This document shows, one piece after another, positions 1-11,026 of a stretch of DNA of 34,908 nt. The stretch comes from Betaproteobacteria bacterium (GTDB lineage Bacteria; Pseudomonadota; Gammaproteobacteria; Burkholderiales; SG8-41): contig JACPTK010000022.1 in NCBI GenBank assembly GCA_016192825.1, positions 1-34,908 of the forward strand, given 5' to 3'. The notes beneath the pieces were generated by a model, which saw only the letters and a program-made list of their open reading frames with translations, ran no database searches and was not told where the DNA came from. The stretch's first letter is position 1, and every line of letters begins with the position of its first letter. Made by a program: the position numbers and the translations under genes.

Positions 1-74
1 CGACTCCCGTGCCCCAGCGCCTCCACCATCTTCTCGGCATAGCGTTCGAATCGCGATTCCACGCCGCTACCCAT
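1..74 (-). CDS. DDE transposase, IS701-like, N-terminal fragment cut by the window edge
   Basis: Read leftward from an ATG at 74-72, the edge encodes about 24 residues with the core SRFERYAEKMVEALGH. From memory this resembles the start of IS701/IS4-type DDE transposases, which begin with a SRFERY segment and a short helical lead. A good Shine-Dalgarno (GGAGGTGG) sits about 4 bases upstream of the ATG, so this is a real gene start and not a shadow. Only the N-terminus is inside the window; the catalytic residues would lie to the left. No terminal inverted repeat could be assigned with confidence in the bases after it. Confidence 0.5.
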   Translation of the reverse strand, partial: MGSGVESRFERYAEKMVEALGHGS

Positions 75-414
75 CGTCCACCTCCACAGTTACGATGAAC
101 ACCTCGCGACGGTACCACGATCGCTAACACAGTACAACTAACTGTCCTGACGTCCGCTTCGGGTCGTTTCCGGCCGCTGATTATCAAGCGGTTTTCGGCC
201 AGAACCCGTCATTCGATTACCTGGGTCGCCCGCACCAGGAGTGAATTGGGAATCCTGACGCCGAGTGTTGATTTTCGCGCGCAAATGAGCCACTCTTTCG
301 CCGGGCGCTGAAACAAACATATACTGTCGCGGTTAGATCGCTTTTGTTTTCAAGGGCACGGATCCTCGGAAGGGAGCCCGCAGTGACAACACCATGAGGC
401 CGGGATGAAGAGTC
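75..414. other. Intergenic region between transposase start and ppk2
   Basis: There is no convincing gene here; a 60-codon minus-strand ORF at 138-320 has no recognisable features. A TATACT hexamer at 320-325 could be a -10 box for ppk2, but no good -35 is visible at the right distance. The outer end of the neighbouring insertion sequence should lie somewhere in this stretch, probably before about 150, but I could not define its inverted repeat. Confidence 0.4.
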
Positions 415-1326
415 ATGGGCAAGCTAAAAAAGGACGAGGACCAGCGCGGCCGTGCCGATAACGCCAAAGCGGCTCATTTGACGCTGGGCACGAAGGTGCC
501 GGAAATGCACCCGGCGAGTCCGCTCGGCGATCCCAAAGCGAAGAAGAAGAAGCGCAACAAGTTCTACTTGCGAAAGCTGCGCCGCCTGCACGTCGAACTG
601 GTCAAGATGCAGGAATGGATCAGGCACGAGGGCCGCAAGGTTCTGGTCATCTTCGAGGGCCGCGATGCTGCCGGCAAGGGTGGTGTCATCAAGCGGATCA
701 GCCAACCGCTCAATCCGCGCGTCTGCCGCGTGGTGGCGCTCGGCACGCCGACGGAGCGCCAGAAGACCCAGTGGTATTTCCAGCGCTATGTAGCCGAACT
801 GCCGGCGGCGGGCGAGATGATATTGTTGGACCGCTCCTGGTACAACCGCGCCGGGGTCGAGCGCGTGATGGGGTTCTGTACGGACGCCGACTACCTGGAA
901 TTCATGCGCAGCTGCCCGGAATTCGAGAGCATGCTGGCGCGTTCGGGTATCACAATCGTGAAATACTGGTTTTCGGTGAGCGACAAGGAACAAGAGCGCC
1001 GCTTCAAATCCAGGATCGATGATCCGACCAAGCGCTGGAAGCTGTCGCCGATGGACCTGGAATCACGCAACCGATGGCAGGACTACTCCCGCGCCAAGGA
1101 CGACATGCTCGTCCACACCGACATCGATCAGTCAAGGTGGTACGTGGTCAATTCGGACAACAAGAAGCGGGCTCACCTGAACTGCATCACCCACCTCTTG
1201 AGCCTGCTGCCATACAAGGACGTGACGCCGAAGAAGATGAAGCTTCCCAAACGAAAACCCGAACTGCGCGAGGGCTATGCCCGCCCTCCGCTGGATAGCC
1301 AGAATTTTGTCCCTGAGATTTATTAG
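415..1326 (+). CDS. ppk2: Polyphosphate kinase 2 (PPK2 family, class I-like)
   Basis: The enzyme is expected to transfer phosphate between polyphosphate and nucleoside diphosphates in the cytoplasm. The 303-residue protein has a basic, disordered N-terminus (about 1-55, with a KKKK run near 42-45) followed by the single PPK2 P-loop domain. Walker A is GRDAAGKGG at 82-90. The Walker B/lid segment LLDRSWYNRAG is at 137-147, with the arginine-rich lid following (near KEQERRFKSR). Length fits single-domain PPK2 proteins of about 270-300 residues. The ATG at 415 is preceded by a modest GAAGAG. A small gene follows 27 bp downstream on the same strand, so the two may be co-transcribed. Whether it prefers ADP or GDP, and its net direction, cannot be read from sequence. 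Confidence 0.93.
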   Translation: MGKLKKDEDQRGRADNAKAAHLTLGTKVPEMHPASPLGDPKAKKKKRNKFYLRKLRRLHVELVKMQEWIRHEGRKVLVIFEGRDAAGKGGVIKRISQPLNPRVCRVVALGTPTERQKTQWYFQRYVAELPAAGEMILLDRSWYNRAGVERVMGFCTDADYLEFMRSCPEFESMLARSGITIVKYWFSVSDKEQERRFKSRIDDPTKRWKLSPMDLESRNRWQDYSRAKDDMLVHTDIDQSRWYVVNSDNKKRAHLNCITHLLSLLPYKDVTPKKMKLPKRKPELREGYARPPLDSQNFVPEIY

Positions 1327-1353
1327 GCGCCCTTAAATCAGGCACCCATAACC

Positions 1354-1671
1354 GTGACCGACCGTAAGCCGATATTCAAAGTGATCGTCGATGCGAAAGG
1401 CGTCGTCCTGGTGAAAGTCAAGCGGGGACGCCCGGGTTATCGCAAGGCCAGAAAGCGCGCGATCCTGCGCCAGCGCGACGCCATCGAGCTCTTCCGCAAA
1501 TTGAACAAGGCCGGCAAGGGCAAGGGCTTCGTTGGCACCTACGCTTTTCATCTTCTCGAAACCGCCAGGACCTTCGCCATGCTGCGCCTGCAGGCGAGGC
1601 TGCGCGAGGTTCAGGACAACCTGGACCGGGTTCTGACCTACGACGGAAGCACGAAACAGAGCGACGGCTGA
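1354..1671 (+). CDS. Small basic hypothetical protein downstream of ppk2
   Basis: A 105-residue ORF starts at GTG 1354, 27 bp after the ppk2 stop. I do not recognise a family. The N-terminal third is predicted beta-rich (FKVIVDAKGVVLVKV), followed by a strongly basic stretch (KRGRPGYRKARKRA) and then a helical segment rich in Leu and Arg up to residue 95. There are no membrane segments, signal peptide or cysteine motifs. Codon use matches its neighbours and the opposite strand shows no better gene. The close spacing suggests co-transcription with ppk2. Its lysine/arginine content could suit binding of nucleic acid or polyphosphate, which is only a guess. Confidence 0.6.
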   Translation: MTDRKPIFKVIVDAKGVVLVKVKRGRPGYRKARKRAILRQRDAIELFRKLNKAGKGKGFVGTYAFHLLETARTFAMLRLQARLREVQDNLDRVLTYDGSTKQSDG

Positions 1672-1676
1672 AAAAG

Positions 1677-1744
1677 TCCGACAGGCTGCCAGGGTCAGGT
1701 CTTGCCTTTTGCCTAAACCTGCTATGTCAGGCAAAAGGCAAGAC
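1677..1744. repeat. Half-arm of the dispersed hairpin element plus a 16-bp stem-loop
   Basis: Just after the hypothetical gene, 1677-1690 (TCCGACAGGCTGCC) matches one arm of the right-hand hairpin of the dispersed element found complete at 27434-27642. It is followed by a perfect 16-bp inverted repeat: arms 1699-1714 and 1729-1744, with a 14-nt loop. The stem is stable and could stop transcription from ppk2, but no T-run follows on either strand, so it is not a textbook intrinsic terminator. Confidence 0.6.
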
Positions 1745-1859
1745 CCCCTCGATAACCCCCTCGGAGCAGCGGAGTCCCTTCTTGGCGCCCGGATTGGACA
1801 TCACGATCCGTGATCTCCAATTTGCAAACTCCGGTTTCAAGTAAGTGAACCCGGTCCTA

Positions 1860-3005
1860 TCAGCCATTCTTCAGATGTATCACTAGCGCGAGGACGGTCG
1901 CGGCCATCGCGACGCCGCACACGGCGAGCCAGCCAAACTGCGCGAAGGTCCAGCTCGTCAGAAATGCGCCGACGGCGTTTCCGGTCCACACATGCACTCC
2001 GAACAGGGTGTTGGCGCGCGCGCGTGAATCCGGCACCACCGTATTGATCAACGTCTGGTTGGCGACCATCGCTGCGCGCAGGCCGCAGTCGAGCAGCGCG
2101 GCGCCGACGACCACCGCCGCCACCGTCCAGACGCCAAAGCCCATCGCGATCCACGCAGCCAGCATCGAGCCGATGCCCGCCAGAACCACCGGCCGGACGC
2201 TGACACGGTCGGTCAAGCGCCCCGCCGGCCGGGCCACGAGTATGCCCGCCGCGCCGGGGATACCGATCAAGCCCGCCGTGGTCGGCCCCACGCGATGGAG
2301 CGCCGCGAGCATGGGCGCCGCCACCGCCCAGAACCCGCCGTAGCAAATACCGAACATGAACTGGACCGCCACCGCGCGTCGTATTTCGCCATGCGCCCGC
2401 AAGAGACGATACATCGACCACAGCAGATCGCGATACGAGTCCCGCGACGTGGGCTGCGTCCGGCGGAGCCTTGCCCACAGCACGGACGTGATCAGGAGCA
2501 GCATGCCCGCCGACAGCACGTAGCTGTAGCGCCAGCCGATGTGCGTGGCGATCAAGCCGCCGACGATGCGCGCGAACAGGACGCCGCTGAACACCGCCAT
2601 GAGCTGCGTGCCCAGCGCGCGCCCGCGCTGTTCCGGGCGCGCAATCTCCGCCGTGATGGCGATGAAGTTCTGCACCAGCGGCGAACAGATGCCCGACACC
2701 AGGCTGCCCGTAGCCAACACCGCGATCGACGGCGCCACCGCCATCATGGCCTGCGCGAGCATCAGCACGACGATCATGCACAGCACCAGCGTCCGCTTGT
2801 CGATCCGGTCCCCCAGCGGCACGAGAAACAGCGTGCCCACCACCATGCCGCCGAACGAGAGCGTGGGTATCCAGCCGGTCGTTGCGGCGTCCGCCTGGAA
2901 CTCCGCGGCGATTGCTGCCAGCATCGGGGTCTGATAGTGAATGCCGCCCGCCACAACGAAAGCGGACACGGCCATCAGCGCGACGAGACTGCGATGCTCG
3001 GGCAA
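1860..3005 (-). CDS. MFS transporter (12-TM efflux/uptake permease)
   Basis: The 381-residue integral membrane protein has the hydrophobic periodicity of a 12-helix major facilitator. The loop after TM2 contains the MFS A-type signature GDRIDKRTLVL, and a second related loop, PAGRLTDRVSVRP, comes after TM8, as expected for the two-fold pseudosymmetry. The likely substrate class is drugs or small metabolites, but no residue pattern fixes it. Its start (3005) lies 19 bp past the stop of the upstream pta gene, so the two are probably co-transcribed. The two stops of the convergent pair (hypothetical at 1671, this gene at 1860) are separated by the stem-loop described above. Confidence 0.85.
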   Translation of the reverse strand: MPEHRSLVALMAVSAFVVAGGIHYQTPMLAAIAAEFQADAATTGWIPTLSFGGMVVGTLFLVPLGDRIDKRTLVLCMIVVLMLAQAMMAVAPSIAVLATGSLVSGICSPLVQNFIAITAEIARPEQRGRALGTQLMAVFSGVLFARIVGGLIATHIGWRYSYVLSAGMLLLITSVLWARLRRTQPTSRDSYRDLLWSMYRLLRAHGEIRRAVAVQFMFGICYGGFWAVAAPMLAALHRVGPTTAGLIGIPGAAGILVARPAGRLTDRVSVRPVVLAGIGSMLAAWIAMGFGVWTVAAVVVGAALLDCGLRAAMVANQTLINTVVPDSRARANTLFGVHVWTGNAVGAFLTSWTFAQFGWLAVCGVAMAATVLALVIHLKNG

Positions 3006-3024
3006 TGGGGATCCTGGCAGCGCT

Positions 3025-4014
3025 TCAGGCCCGGGCGAGGACGATGGCGGCGGTGGCGACGATGTCCTCCACGCTCGCGCCGCGGGAGAGGTCGCTGACG
3101 GGCCGCGCGAAACCCTGAAGCACCGGGCCGATCGCGCGCGCGCCCGCCAGGCACTGGGTGAGCTTGTAGGCGATGTTGCCCGCGTCGAGGTCGGGGAAGA
3201 TCAGCGCGTTCGCTCTTCCCGCGACCGGGCTGTCGCCCTTCATCTTCATCGCCGCCACCTGCGGCACGAGCGCGGCGTCGGCCTGAAGCTCGCCGTCGAT
3301 GGCGAGGTCCGGCGCGCGTTCCCGGACCAGCGCCAGCGCCCGCGTCACCTTCTCGACCCGCGCATGCTGCGCGCTGCCCTTGGTGGAAAACGAGAGCAGT
3401 GCGACGCGCGGCTCCTCGCGCAGCAACGCGCGGCAGGTCTCCGCCGAGGCCAGCGCGATGTCGGCGAGCGTCTCCGGGTCCGGATCCACGTTCACCGCGC
3501 AATCCGCGTAGATGAAGTTGCGCGCTGCGCCGCCGTCCCTGCCGGGCACGACCATCAGGAAGAAGCTCGACGGCGTGCGTATGCCGTCGGCCAGCCCCAC
3601 CGTCATCAGCCCCGCCTCGATCACGCGCCCGGTGGGATTCGCCACTCCGGCGATCATCGCGTCCGCGTCGCCGCCCTTGACCATCATGCCGGCGTGAAAC
3701 AGCGGCTTGCGGACCAGCCGGCCGGCGATTTTCGCATTTACGCCCGGCCGGCCCTCAGAATAAATTCCGGCGTACGCCTCCAGCCGGTCGCTCGCCTCCG
3801 GGTCGATTGCGACGATCCCGTCGAGGGAGACGCCGGCCCGGGCCGCGGCGGCTTCAATCTCCGCGCGCCTTCCGAGCAGGAAGGGGACTGCGATGCCGCT
3901 GTCCTTCAGCTTTCGCGCGGCCGCGACGATACGCTCGTCCTGGCCTTCGGGAAACACGAGCCGCTTGCGGCCCGCGCGCGCCTGGGCGATGCAGGCGTCA
4001 ACGATGTCGCTCAC
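3025..4014 (-). CDS. pta: Phosphate acetyltransferase (PTA_PTB family)
   Basis: The enzyme interconverts acetyl-CoA plus phosphate with acetyl-phosphate plus CoA. The 329 residues match the compact single-domain Pta/EutD length and lack the long N-terminal DRTGG extension of enterobacterial Pta. Recognisable blocks are the N-terminal [16 protein letters not shown], the central [19 protein letters not shown], and the C-terminal [19 protein letters not shown] followed by [17 protein letters not shown], all typical of the acyl-phosphate transferase fold. No acetate kinase (ackA) gene is adjacent, so pathway direction is open. The upstream gap to ssb is filled with short repeats, and MFS follows within 19 bp. 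The ATG at 4014 gives the standard MSDI start. Confidence 0.93.
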   Translation of the reverse strand: MSDIVDACIAQARAGRKRLVFPEGQDERIVAAARKLKDSGIAVPFLLGRRAEIEAAAARAGVSLDGIVAIDPEASDRLEAYAGIYSEGRPGVNAKIAGRLVRKPLFHAGMMVKGGDADAMIAGVANPTGRVIEAGLMTVGLADGIRTPSSFFLMVVPGRDGGAARNFIYADCAVNVDPDPETLADIALASAETCRALLREEPRVALLSFSTKGSAQHARVEKVTRALALVRERAPDLAIDGELQADAALVPQVAAMKMKGDSPVAGRANALIFPDLDAGNIAYKLTQCLAGARAIGPVLQGFARPVSDLSRGASVEDIVATAAIVLARA

Positions 4015-4019
4015 GGGAA

Positions 4020-4092
4020 AGACGAGTTTGCAGTTGGCAGTCGTCAGTTGGCAGCGGCTGCAAACTGCCTACTGCAAACTGCCGACTCCCGT
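4020..4092. repeat. Degenerate 7-bp repeats with inverted symmetry between pta and ssb
   Basis: The gap between pta and ssb is almost wholly made of degenerate heptads. Units such as GCAGTTG and TCAGTTG on the left face complementary units (GCAAACTGCC, twice) on the right, so the RNA could fold back on itself. It belongs to the same pattern of gap-filling repeats as 4604-4766, 9172-9330 and 22601-22713, although the unit sequence is different. Confidence 0.75.
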
Positions 4093-4104
4093 TGTGACCG
4101 GCGG

Positions 4105-4581
4105 TCAGAACGGGATATCGTCGTCCATCTGCTCGAACGCGCCCCCGCCGCCCTTCTTCGCGCCTTGCTGCGGCTTGGCGCCGCCGGCGCCCGCGGCGGC
4201 ACCGGCCGGCTCGCGCGACATCGGCTCCGCGCTGCCGCTGCCGCCGCCGCGCCCGCCCAGCAGCTGCATGCGGTCGGCCACGATCTCGGTCGAATAGCGG
4301 TCCTGGCCGGACTCCTTGTCCTGCCACTTGCGGGTGCGGATGCGGCCCTCGACGTACACCGGCGAGCCCTTCTTGAGGTACTCGCCCGCGATCTCGGCGA
4401 GCTTGCCGAAGAACGCGATGCGATGCCACTCGGTGTGCTCCTGCTGCTCGCCGCTCTTGTCCTTCCACTTCTCCGAGGTCGCGATGCGGATGTTGGTCAC
4501 CGCGTCCCCGCTCGGAAGGTAGCGCGTTTCCGGGTCGGCGCCGAGATTGCCGATGAGTATCACCTTGTTCACCGATGCCAT
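4105..4581 (-). CDS. ssb: Single-stranded DNA-binding protein
   Basis: This is a 158-residue homotetrameric SSB that protects ssDNA and recruits repair and replication partners. The N-terminal OB-fold (about 1-110) starts with [20 protein letters not shown] and carries the usual [21 protein letters not shown] and [16 protein letters not shown] blocks. A Gly/Ala-rich linker (about 115-148) follows. The acidic tail ends in MDDDIPF, the partner-binding peptide. Length is slightly under the E. coli protein because the linker is short. It lies downstream of an MFS gene that diverges from uvrA, an order I recall from betaproteobacteria. The 156-bp gap to the MFS stop is a heptad repeat array. Confidence 0.97.
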   Translation of the reverse strand: MASVNKVILIGNLGADPETRYLPSGDAVTNIRIATSEKWKDKSGEQQEHTEWHRIAFFGKLAEIAGEYLKKGSPVYVEGRIRTRKWQDKESGQDRYSTEIVADRMQLLGGRGGGSGSAEPMSREPAGAAAGAGGAKPQQGAKKGGGGAFEQMDDDIPF

Positions 4582-4603
4582 GTCGATCCCTTTCCAGTAA
4601 GCA

Positions 4604-4766
4604 TTCAGGTATCAGCTCTCAGCTATCAGCTCTCAGCTGCCAGCTACCGGCTACCAGCTACCGGCTACCGGCTACCGGCTATCAGCTACCAGCTATCAGC
4701 TATCAGCTACCAGCTATCAGCGGCCAGCAAGAACAGGTCAAGCTTCCGCTGAACGCTGAACGCTGG
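4604..4766. repeat. Heptanucleotide tandem array (TAYCRGC type) between MFS and ssb
   Basis: About 17 consecutive 7-bp units run from roughly 4612 to 4731. They are variants of TATCAGC, TACCAGC, TACCGGC and TCTCAGC in irregular order. The pattern continues more degenerately (GCTGAAC, GCTGAAC) into the last codons of the MFS gene up to about 4766. Units differ by one or two bases but keep strict 7-bp phase, which indicates slippage or recombination growth. No spacers are present, so this is not a CRISPR array. Confidence 0.9.
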
Positions 4767-6132
4767 AAGCTGACAGCTCATTGAGCACATTTTGTTCGTC
4801 AAACCCGTCCCTGTCCACCGTCAGGTAGGCGCGCCGCTCGCCGCTTGCGACCCGCGCCTCGTGCACGCCCGGCAGCGCCCGGAGCCGGGCCAGCAGCAGC
4901 TCGGCCCGGGCGCCATTGAGCGCCGGCAGCGCGTAGACGCACGTCGCGCGCGCCGCCGGCACCCGCGTGCCGGCGGCGACCACAAGCCACATAACGAGCA
5001 GGACGGCGTCGAGGATGACAACGCCGGAGGTCGCCCATTTCCCGTAGAGATAGCCGCCCGCGGCAGCGCCCACAAAAGCGCCGAGGAACTGCAGGCTGGT
5101 GAAGACGCCGATCGCCAGGCCCCGGGAGCCGCCGGGCGCGATCTTGGATATCAGCGTCGGCAGCTGCGCTTCGAGGACGTTGAACGCAGTGAAGAAACCG
5201 AGCAGGAACAATGCGATCATCCAACGCCCGCCCGTGAGCCAGGGCATCGCGAGCTGGGCGAGGAGGCAGAGGGCGATTGCCCCGAGGAACACCGTCTTCA
5301 TCCGCCCGGGGTGCCTCGCGCCGAGTATCGCCGGCAGCATGAGCACGAAGGAGCCCGTCATGACCGGCAGATAGACCTGCCAGTGATCGTTCACCGGCAG
5401 CCCCGCCGCCCGCAGATTGAGCGGCACGGCGATGAAGAGCGCCATCAATACCGCGTGCAGCGCGAACACGCCGTAATAGAGGCGGGCGAGCTGGAGGTCG
5501 CGCAGCACCGTCGCGAACTGCTCCAGTCCGCGCGCCTCCGCGCGGCGCGGCGGCGCCGGCGCATCCGGCACGAGCGCGTAGACCACCCACATCGCGACGA
5601 GCACCAGCACGCCGGTCATGGCGAAAATGCCCGGCACGCCGATCATGCGGTTGAGCCACGGCGAGAGCACCAGCGACAGCGCGAAGGTCACGCCGATGGT
5701 GGAGCCGATCATCGCCATCGCCTTGGGGCGGTGCTCGTCGCGCGTCAGATCGACCGTCATCGCCATCACCGGCGCCGCGATCGCGCCCGCGCCCTGCAGC
5801 AGGCGCCCGAGGATCACCACCCAGATGTTGACCCCGAGCGCCGCGATGAAGCTGCCGGCGGCGAAAATCGCAAGCCCGATGTAGATCACCGGCTTGCGGC
5901 CGTAACGGTCGGACCACCAGCCGAACGGGATCTGGAGGATGGCCTGGGTCAAGCCATAAATGCCCAGCGCAATGCCCACCAGCGTCAGGCTGTCGCCGCC
6001 CGGCAGGCTCTCGGCGTAGATCGCGAACACCGGCAGGATCACGAACATGCCGAGCATGCGCAGCCCGAAGATGCTGGACAGGCTCAGGGCCGCGCGCAAC
6101 TCCTGCGGACTCATGCGGTCGGCGGACGGCAT
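4738..6132 (-). CDS. MFS transporter with C-terminal ferredoxin-like domain
   Basis: The 464-residue protein has about 12 transmembrane helices, the MFS loop [16 protein letters not shown] after TM2, and the TM5-type motif [23 protein letters not shown] soluble C-terminal domain of about 65 residues follows ([19 protein letters not shown]), which looks like an HMA/ferredoxin-like fold without the CxxC metal motif. I place the start at ATG 6132 ([13 protein letters not shown]); the longer reading from 6216 would overlap uvrA's promoter, and ATG 6114 is also possible. The final residues, [11 protein letters not shown], are encoded by degenerate repeat units that merge into the downstream heptad array. 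It is divergent from uvrA and upstream of ssb. Substrate is unknown. Confidence 0.87.
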   Translation of the reverse strand: MPSADRMSPQELRAALSLSSIFGLRMLGMFVILPVFAIYAESLPGGDSLTLVGIALGIYGLTQAILQIPFGWWSDRYGRKPVIYIGLAIFAAGSFIAALGVNIWVVILGRLLQGAGAIAAPVMAMTVDLTRDEHRPKAMAMIGSTIGVTFALSLVLSPWLNRMIGVPGIFAMTGVLVLVAMWVVYALVPDAPAPPRRAEARGLEQFATVLRDLQLARLYYGVFALHAVLMALFIAVPLNLRAAGLPVNDHWQVYLPVMTGSFVLMLPAILGARHPGRMKTVFLGAIALCLLAQLAMPWLTGGRWMIALFLLGFFTAFNVLEAQLPTLISKIAPGGSRGLAIGVFTSLQFLGAFVGAAAGGYLYGKWATSGVVILDAVLLVMWLVVAAGTRVPAARATCVYALPALNGARAELLLARLRALPGVHEARVASGERRAYLTVDRDGFDEQNVLNELSASSVQRSAEA

Positions 6133-6172
6133 CAGGGGGCAAAACGGGTTGGGAAAAGGCGGAAATCTTGGG

Positions 6173-6178
6173 TATATT
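6173..6178 (+). promoter_or_regulatory. Possible -10 box of uvrA
   Basis: TATATT in the short divergent region lies about 26 bp before the preferred uvrA start (TTG 6204). No strong -35 is visible and no clear LexA-box-like CTG-N10-CAG was found, so SOS control is not supported by this sequence alone. Confidence 0.25.
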
Positions 6179-6203
6179 AGCAGGTTTAGGTTCGCATTCT
6201 CCC

Positions 6204-9171
<2,968 letters not shown>

Positions 9172-9176
<5 letters not shown>

Positions 9177-9330
9177 GAGCGGGAGGGCGGGAGAGCGGGA
9201 GGGCGACAAAACCCGTGAGAGCGGGAGGGCGGGAGATGGATAAATCTTTTTCGATCTCGCGATCTCCCGACTTCACGATCTCCCGGGTTTTCGATCTCCC
9301 GCTCTCCCGCCCTCCCGACCTCCCGGGTTT
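9172..9330. repeat. 8-bp repeats forming a 22-bp perfect inverted repeat between uvrA and the glycerate kinase gene
   Basis: The whole gap is built from GAGAGCGG/GAGGGCGG octads on the left and CTCTCCCG/CCCTCCCG octads on the right. The segment 9180-9201 is the exact reverse complement of 9296-9317 (22 bp, spacer 94 bp). A direct duplication starts at 9174 and again at 9215 (GTGAGAGCGGGAGGGCGGGA). A transcript from uvrA could form a long GC stem here and act as a terminator or RNA-end stabiliser. That role is inferred; the symmetry is seen. Confidence 0.85.
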
Positions 9331-9334
9331 CTAG

Positions 9335-10615
9335 ATGTTTCCCCGCGACCTCCTCCTCGACAGCTTCCGTGCGGCACTATCGGCTGCCGATCCTCTCAAG
9401 CTCGTTCCGCCGCACCTGCCGAAGCCGCCGAAGGGACGCACGCTGGTCGTCGGCGCCGGCAAGGCGGCGGCATCCATGGCGCTCGCGGTCGAGCAGCACT
9501 GGCCGGCGCAGGCGCCGCTCGACGGGCTCGTCATCACGCGCCACCAGCACGGCCTGCTCACCAACCGCGTCACCGTGATGGAGGCTTCGCATCCGGTTCC
9601 GGACGAGAGCGGCGAGGCAGCGGCGCAGGAAATACTGAAGCGCGTGAAGGGGCTCACGCCGGACGACCTGCTGCTGGTCCTCGTTTCCGGCGGCGGCTCC
9701 GCCCTGCTCTCGATTCCCGTCGAAGGGCTGTCCATGGCCGACCTGAAGGCGACCACGCGCGAGCTGCTGAAGTGCGGCGCGCCGATCCAGGAGATGAATG
9801 CCGTGAGAAAGCACCTCTCCGCGATCCAGGGCGGCCGGCTCGCGGCGGCCTCGCGCGCGCCGGTGCTCGCGCTGATCATCTCGGACGTGACCGGCGACGA
9901 ACCCACTCACATCGCCTCCGGCCCGTGCGCGCCCGATCCCACCACTTATCAGGATGCGCTCGACGTATTGGAGCGCTACGAGGTGAAGACGCCGAAGGCG
10001 GTCGTCGAGCACCTCGCGCGCGGCGCGAACAGGCAAATCCCGGAAACACCCAAGCCGGGATCGAGGATCTTCAGGCGCACCGAGAACAAGGTGATCGCCA
10101 CGGCACAGCAGTCGCTGCAGGCCGCGGCGCGCTACTTCATCGGCCACGACATCCACCCGGCGATCCTCGGCGATTCGGTGACGGGCGAAGCGCGCGAGGT
10201 GGCGAAGGTCTACGGCGCGCTCGCGCGCGAAGTGAAGCAGCACGGATTGCCGTACCAGCCGCCGGTCGCGCTGATCTCCGGGGGAGAGACCACCGTCACC
10301 GTCCGCGGCAAGGGCCGCGGCGGCCGCAATGCCGAGTTCCTGCTCGCGCTGGCGCTGGACCTCGACGGGGCCGAGGGCATCCACGCCCTCGCCTGCGACA
10401 CCGACGGCATCGACGGGTCGGAAGACAACGCCGGCGCGGTCCTCGCGCCGGATTCATTGAATCGCGCGCAGAAGAAAAAGCTCGACGCGGCGAAGCTGCT
10501 GAACGACAACGACGGCTATGGGTTCTTCAGCGCCCTCGGCGACCTCGTGGTCACCGGGCCCACCCGCACCAACGTCAACGACTACCGCGTGATTCTCGTC
10601 ACGGGTGATGGGTGA
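9335..10615 (+). CDS. Glycerate 2-kinase, MOFRL family (GckA/TtuD type)
   Basis: Predicted cytosolic kinase converting D-glycerate to 2-phosphoglycerate in glyoxylate/tartronate-type metabolism. Databases often mislabel this family as hydroxypyruvate reductase. The N-terminal DUF4147 domain (about 1-230) has VVGAGKAAASMALAVEQHW, the glycine-rich LVSGGGSALLSIPVEGL and the conserved MNAVRKHLSAIQGGRLA. The C-terminal MOFRL domain shows GRGGRNAEFLLALAL, CDTDGIDGSEDNAGA and TGPTRTNVNDYRV. At 426 residues it is full length. The ATG at 9335 is directly after the repeat-filled gap and lacks a strong Shine-Dalgarno. Its 3' end is fused to a reverse-transcriptase remnant: the stop at 10613 lies within a few bases of the breakpoint. 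No other glyoxylate-pathway gene adjoins it. Confidence 0.9.
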   Translation: MFPRDLLLDSFRAALSAADPLKLVPPHLPKPPKGRTLVVGAGKAAASMALAVEQHWPAQAPLDGLVITRHQHGLLTNRVTVMEASHPVPDESGEAAAQEILKRVKGLTPDDLLLVLVSGGGSALLSIPVEGLSMADLKATTRELLKCGAPIQEMNAVRKHLSAIQGGRLAAASRAPVLALIISDVTGDEPTHIASGPCAPDPTTYQDALDVLERYEVKTPKAVVEHLARGANRQIPETPKPGSRIFRRTENKVIATAQQSLQAAARYFIGHDIHPAILGDSVTGEAREVAKVYGALAREVKQHGLPYQPPVALISGGETTVTVRGKGRGGRNAEFLLALALDLDGAEGIHALACDTDGIDGSEDNAGAVLAPDSLNRAQKKKLDAAKLLNDNDGYGFFSALGDLVVTGPTRTNVNDYRVILVTGDG

Positions 10616-10882
10616 ACCCTGTGGTATGCCGCGCCTGCTGTCCTTGGCTTCGGTCGTGCGCGTCTTCCGTCCTCGACCATCGGTTTCTTCCACGGGGCAT
10701 TCCAGCCACTGCTTGATCAGGTGCAGCACGCGCCGATCGACGACGCGGCGTGCCACTGACTGCAGCAGTTCGGCGTGGGGGATGCTCCCGAAGTAGCCCG
10801 CGAGGTCAGCGTCCACGACTTCCGGGTGGCCACGGAACAGCAGTTCCTCCACCTCGACCACCGCTTGCTGGGCATTGCGGCC
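10610..10882 (-). pseudogene. Group II intron reverse transcriptase/maturase (LtrA-like), internal fragment
   Basis: Read on the minus strand, 10882 to about 10610 encodes GRNAQQAVVEVEELLF, VVDADLAGYFGSIPH, VARRVVDRRVLHLIKQWLE and GIPQGSPI. These match consecutive segments of the RT palm/fingers of bacterial group II intron proteins. The fragment lacks the N-terminus, the catalytic YADD box, the maturase X domain and any start, so it cannot be functional. Its 5' side ends exactly where the dispersed hairpin element begins (about 10882). Its 3' side stops within IPQGSPI at the glycerate kinase stop codon. No intron RNA domains are recognisable around it. Confidence 0.85.
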
Positions 10883-10962
10883 GTCATCCCGTATTTCATT
10901 CGCAATTCGCAGGCGGTTTTGCTGTTAGCAGCCCGTCGGAACGCCAAGTCCGACAGGCTGCC
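10882..10962. repeat. Dispersed hairpin element, right-end partial copy (copy A)
   Basis: The segment is nearly identical to the right part of the complete copy at 27434-27642. It has the CGTCATCCCGTATTTCATTC stretch, the inner inverted-repeat arm at 10908-10922 (CGCAGGCGGTTTTGC), and the right hairpin 10927-10962 with arms of the AGCAGCCYGTCGGA type around an 8-nt loop. The left half is absent and replaced by reverse-transcriptase sequence. Confidence 0.88.
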
Positions 10963-10988
10963 AGGGCGTGCTTTCAGGCCAGCTCTGT

Positions 10989-11013
10989 AAAAGGGGCCAG
11001 CGTGGCCCCTTTT
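10989..11013. terminator. Bidirectional intrinsic terminator after the CBS gene
   Basis: A perfect 11-bp stem (AAAAGGGGCCA at 10989-10999 and TGGCCCCTTTT at 11003-11013, loop GCG) carries A and T runs at its edges. On the minus strand it lies 14 bp past the CBS-protein stop and ends in a U-rich tail, so it should terminate that gene; it may also work on the plus strand. Confidence 0.85.
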
Positions 11014-11026
11014 TTGTCCCGCCGTT

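Noticed and set aside
4604-4735. Heptad array considered as a CRISPR array
   Set aside because: Units are 7 bp, contiguous and without spacers; no cas gene is in the window. The same applies to the 15-bp array at 34629-34700.
2295-4752. Long plus-strand ORFs (2295-3098 and 2941-4752) opposite MFS, pta and ssb
   Set aside because: They are His/Arg/Ala-rich antisense shadows of well-recognised minus-strand genes, typical of high-GC DNA; the last one even reads through the heptad array.
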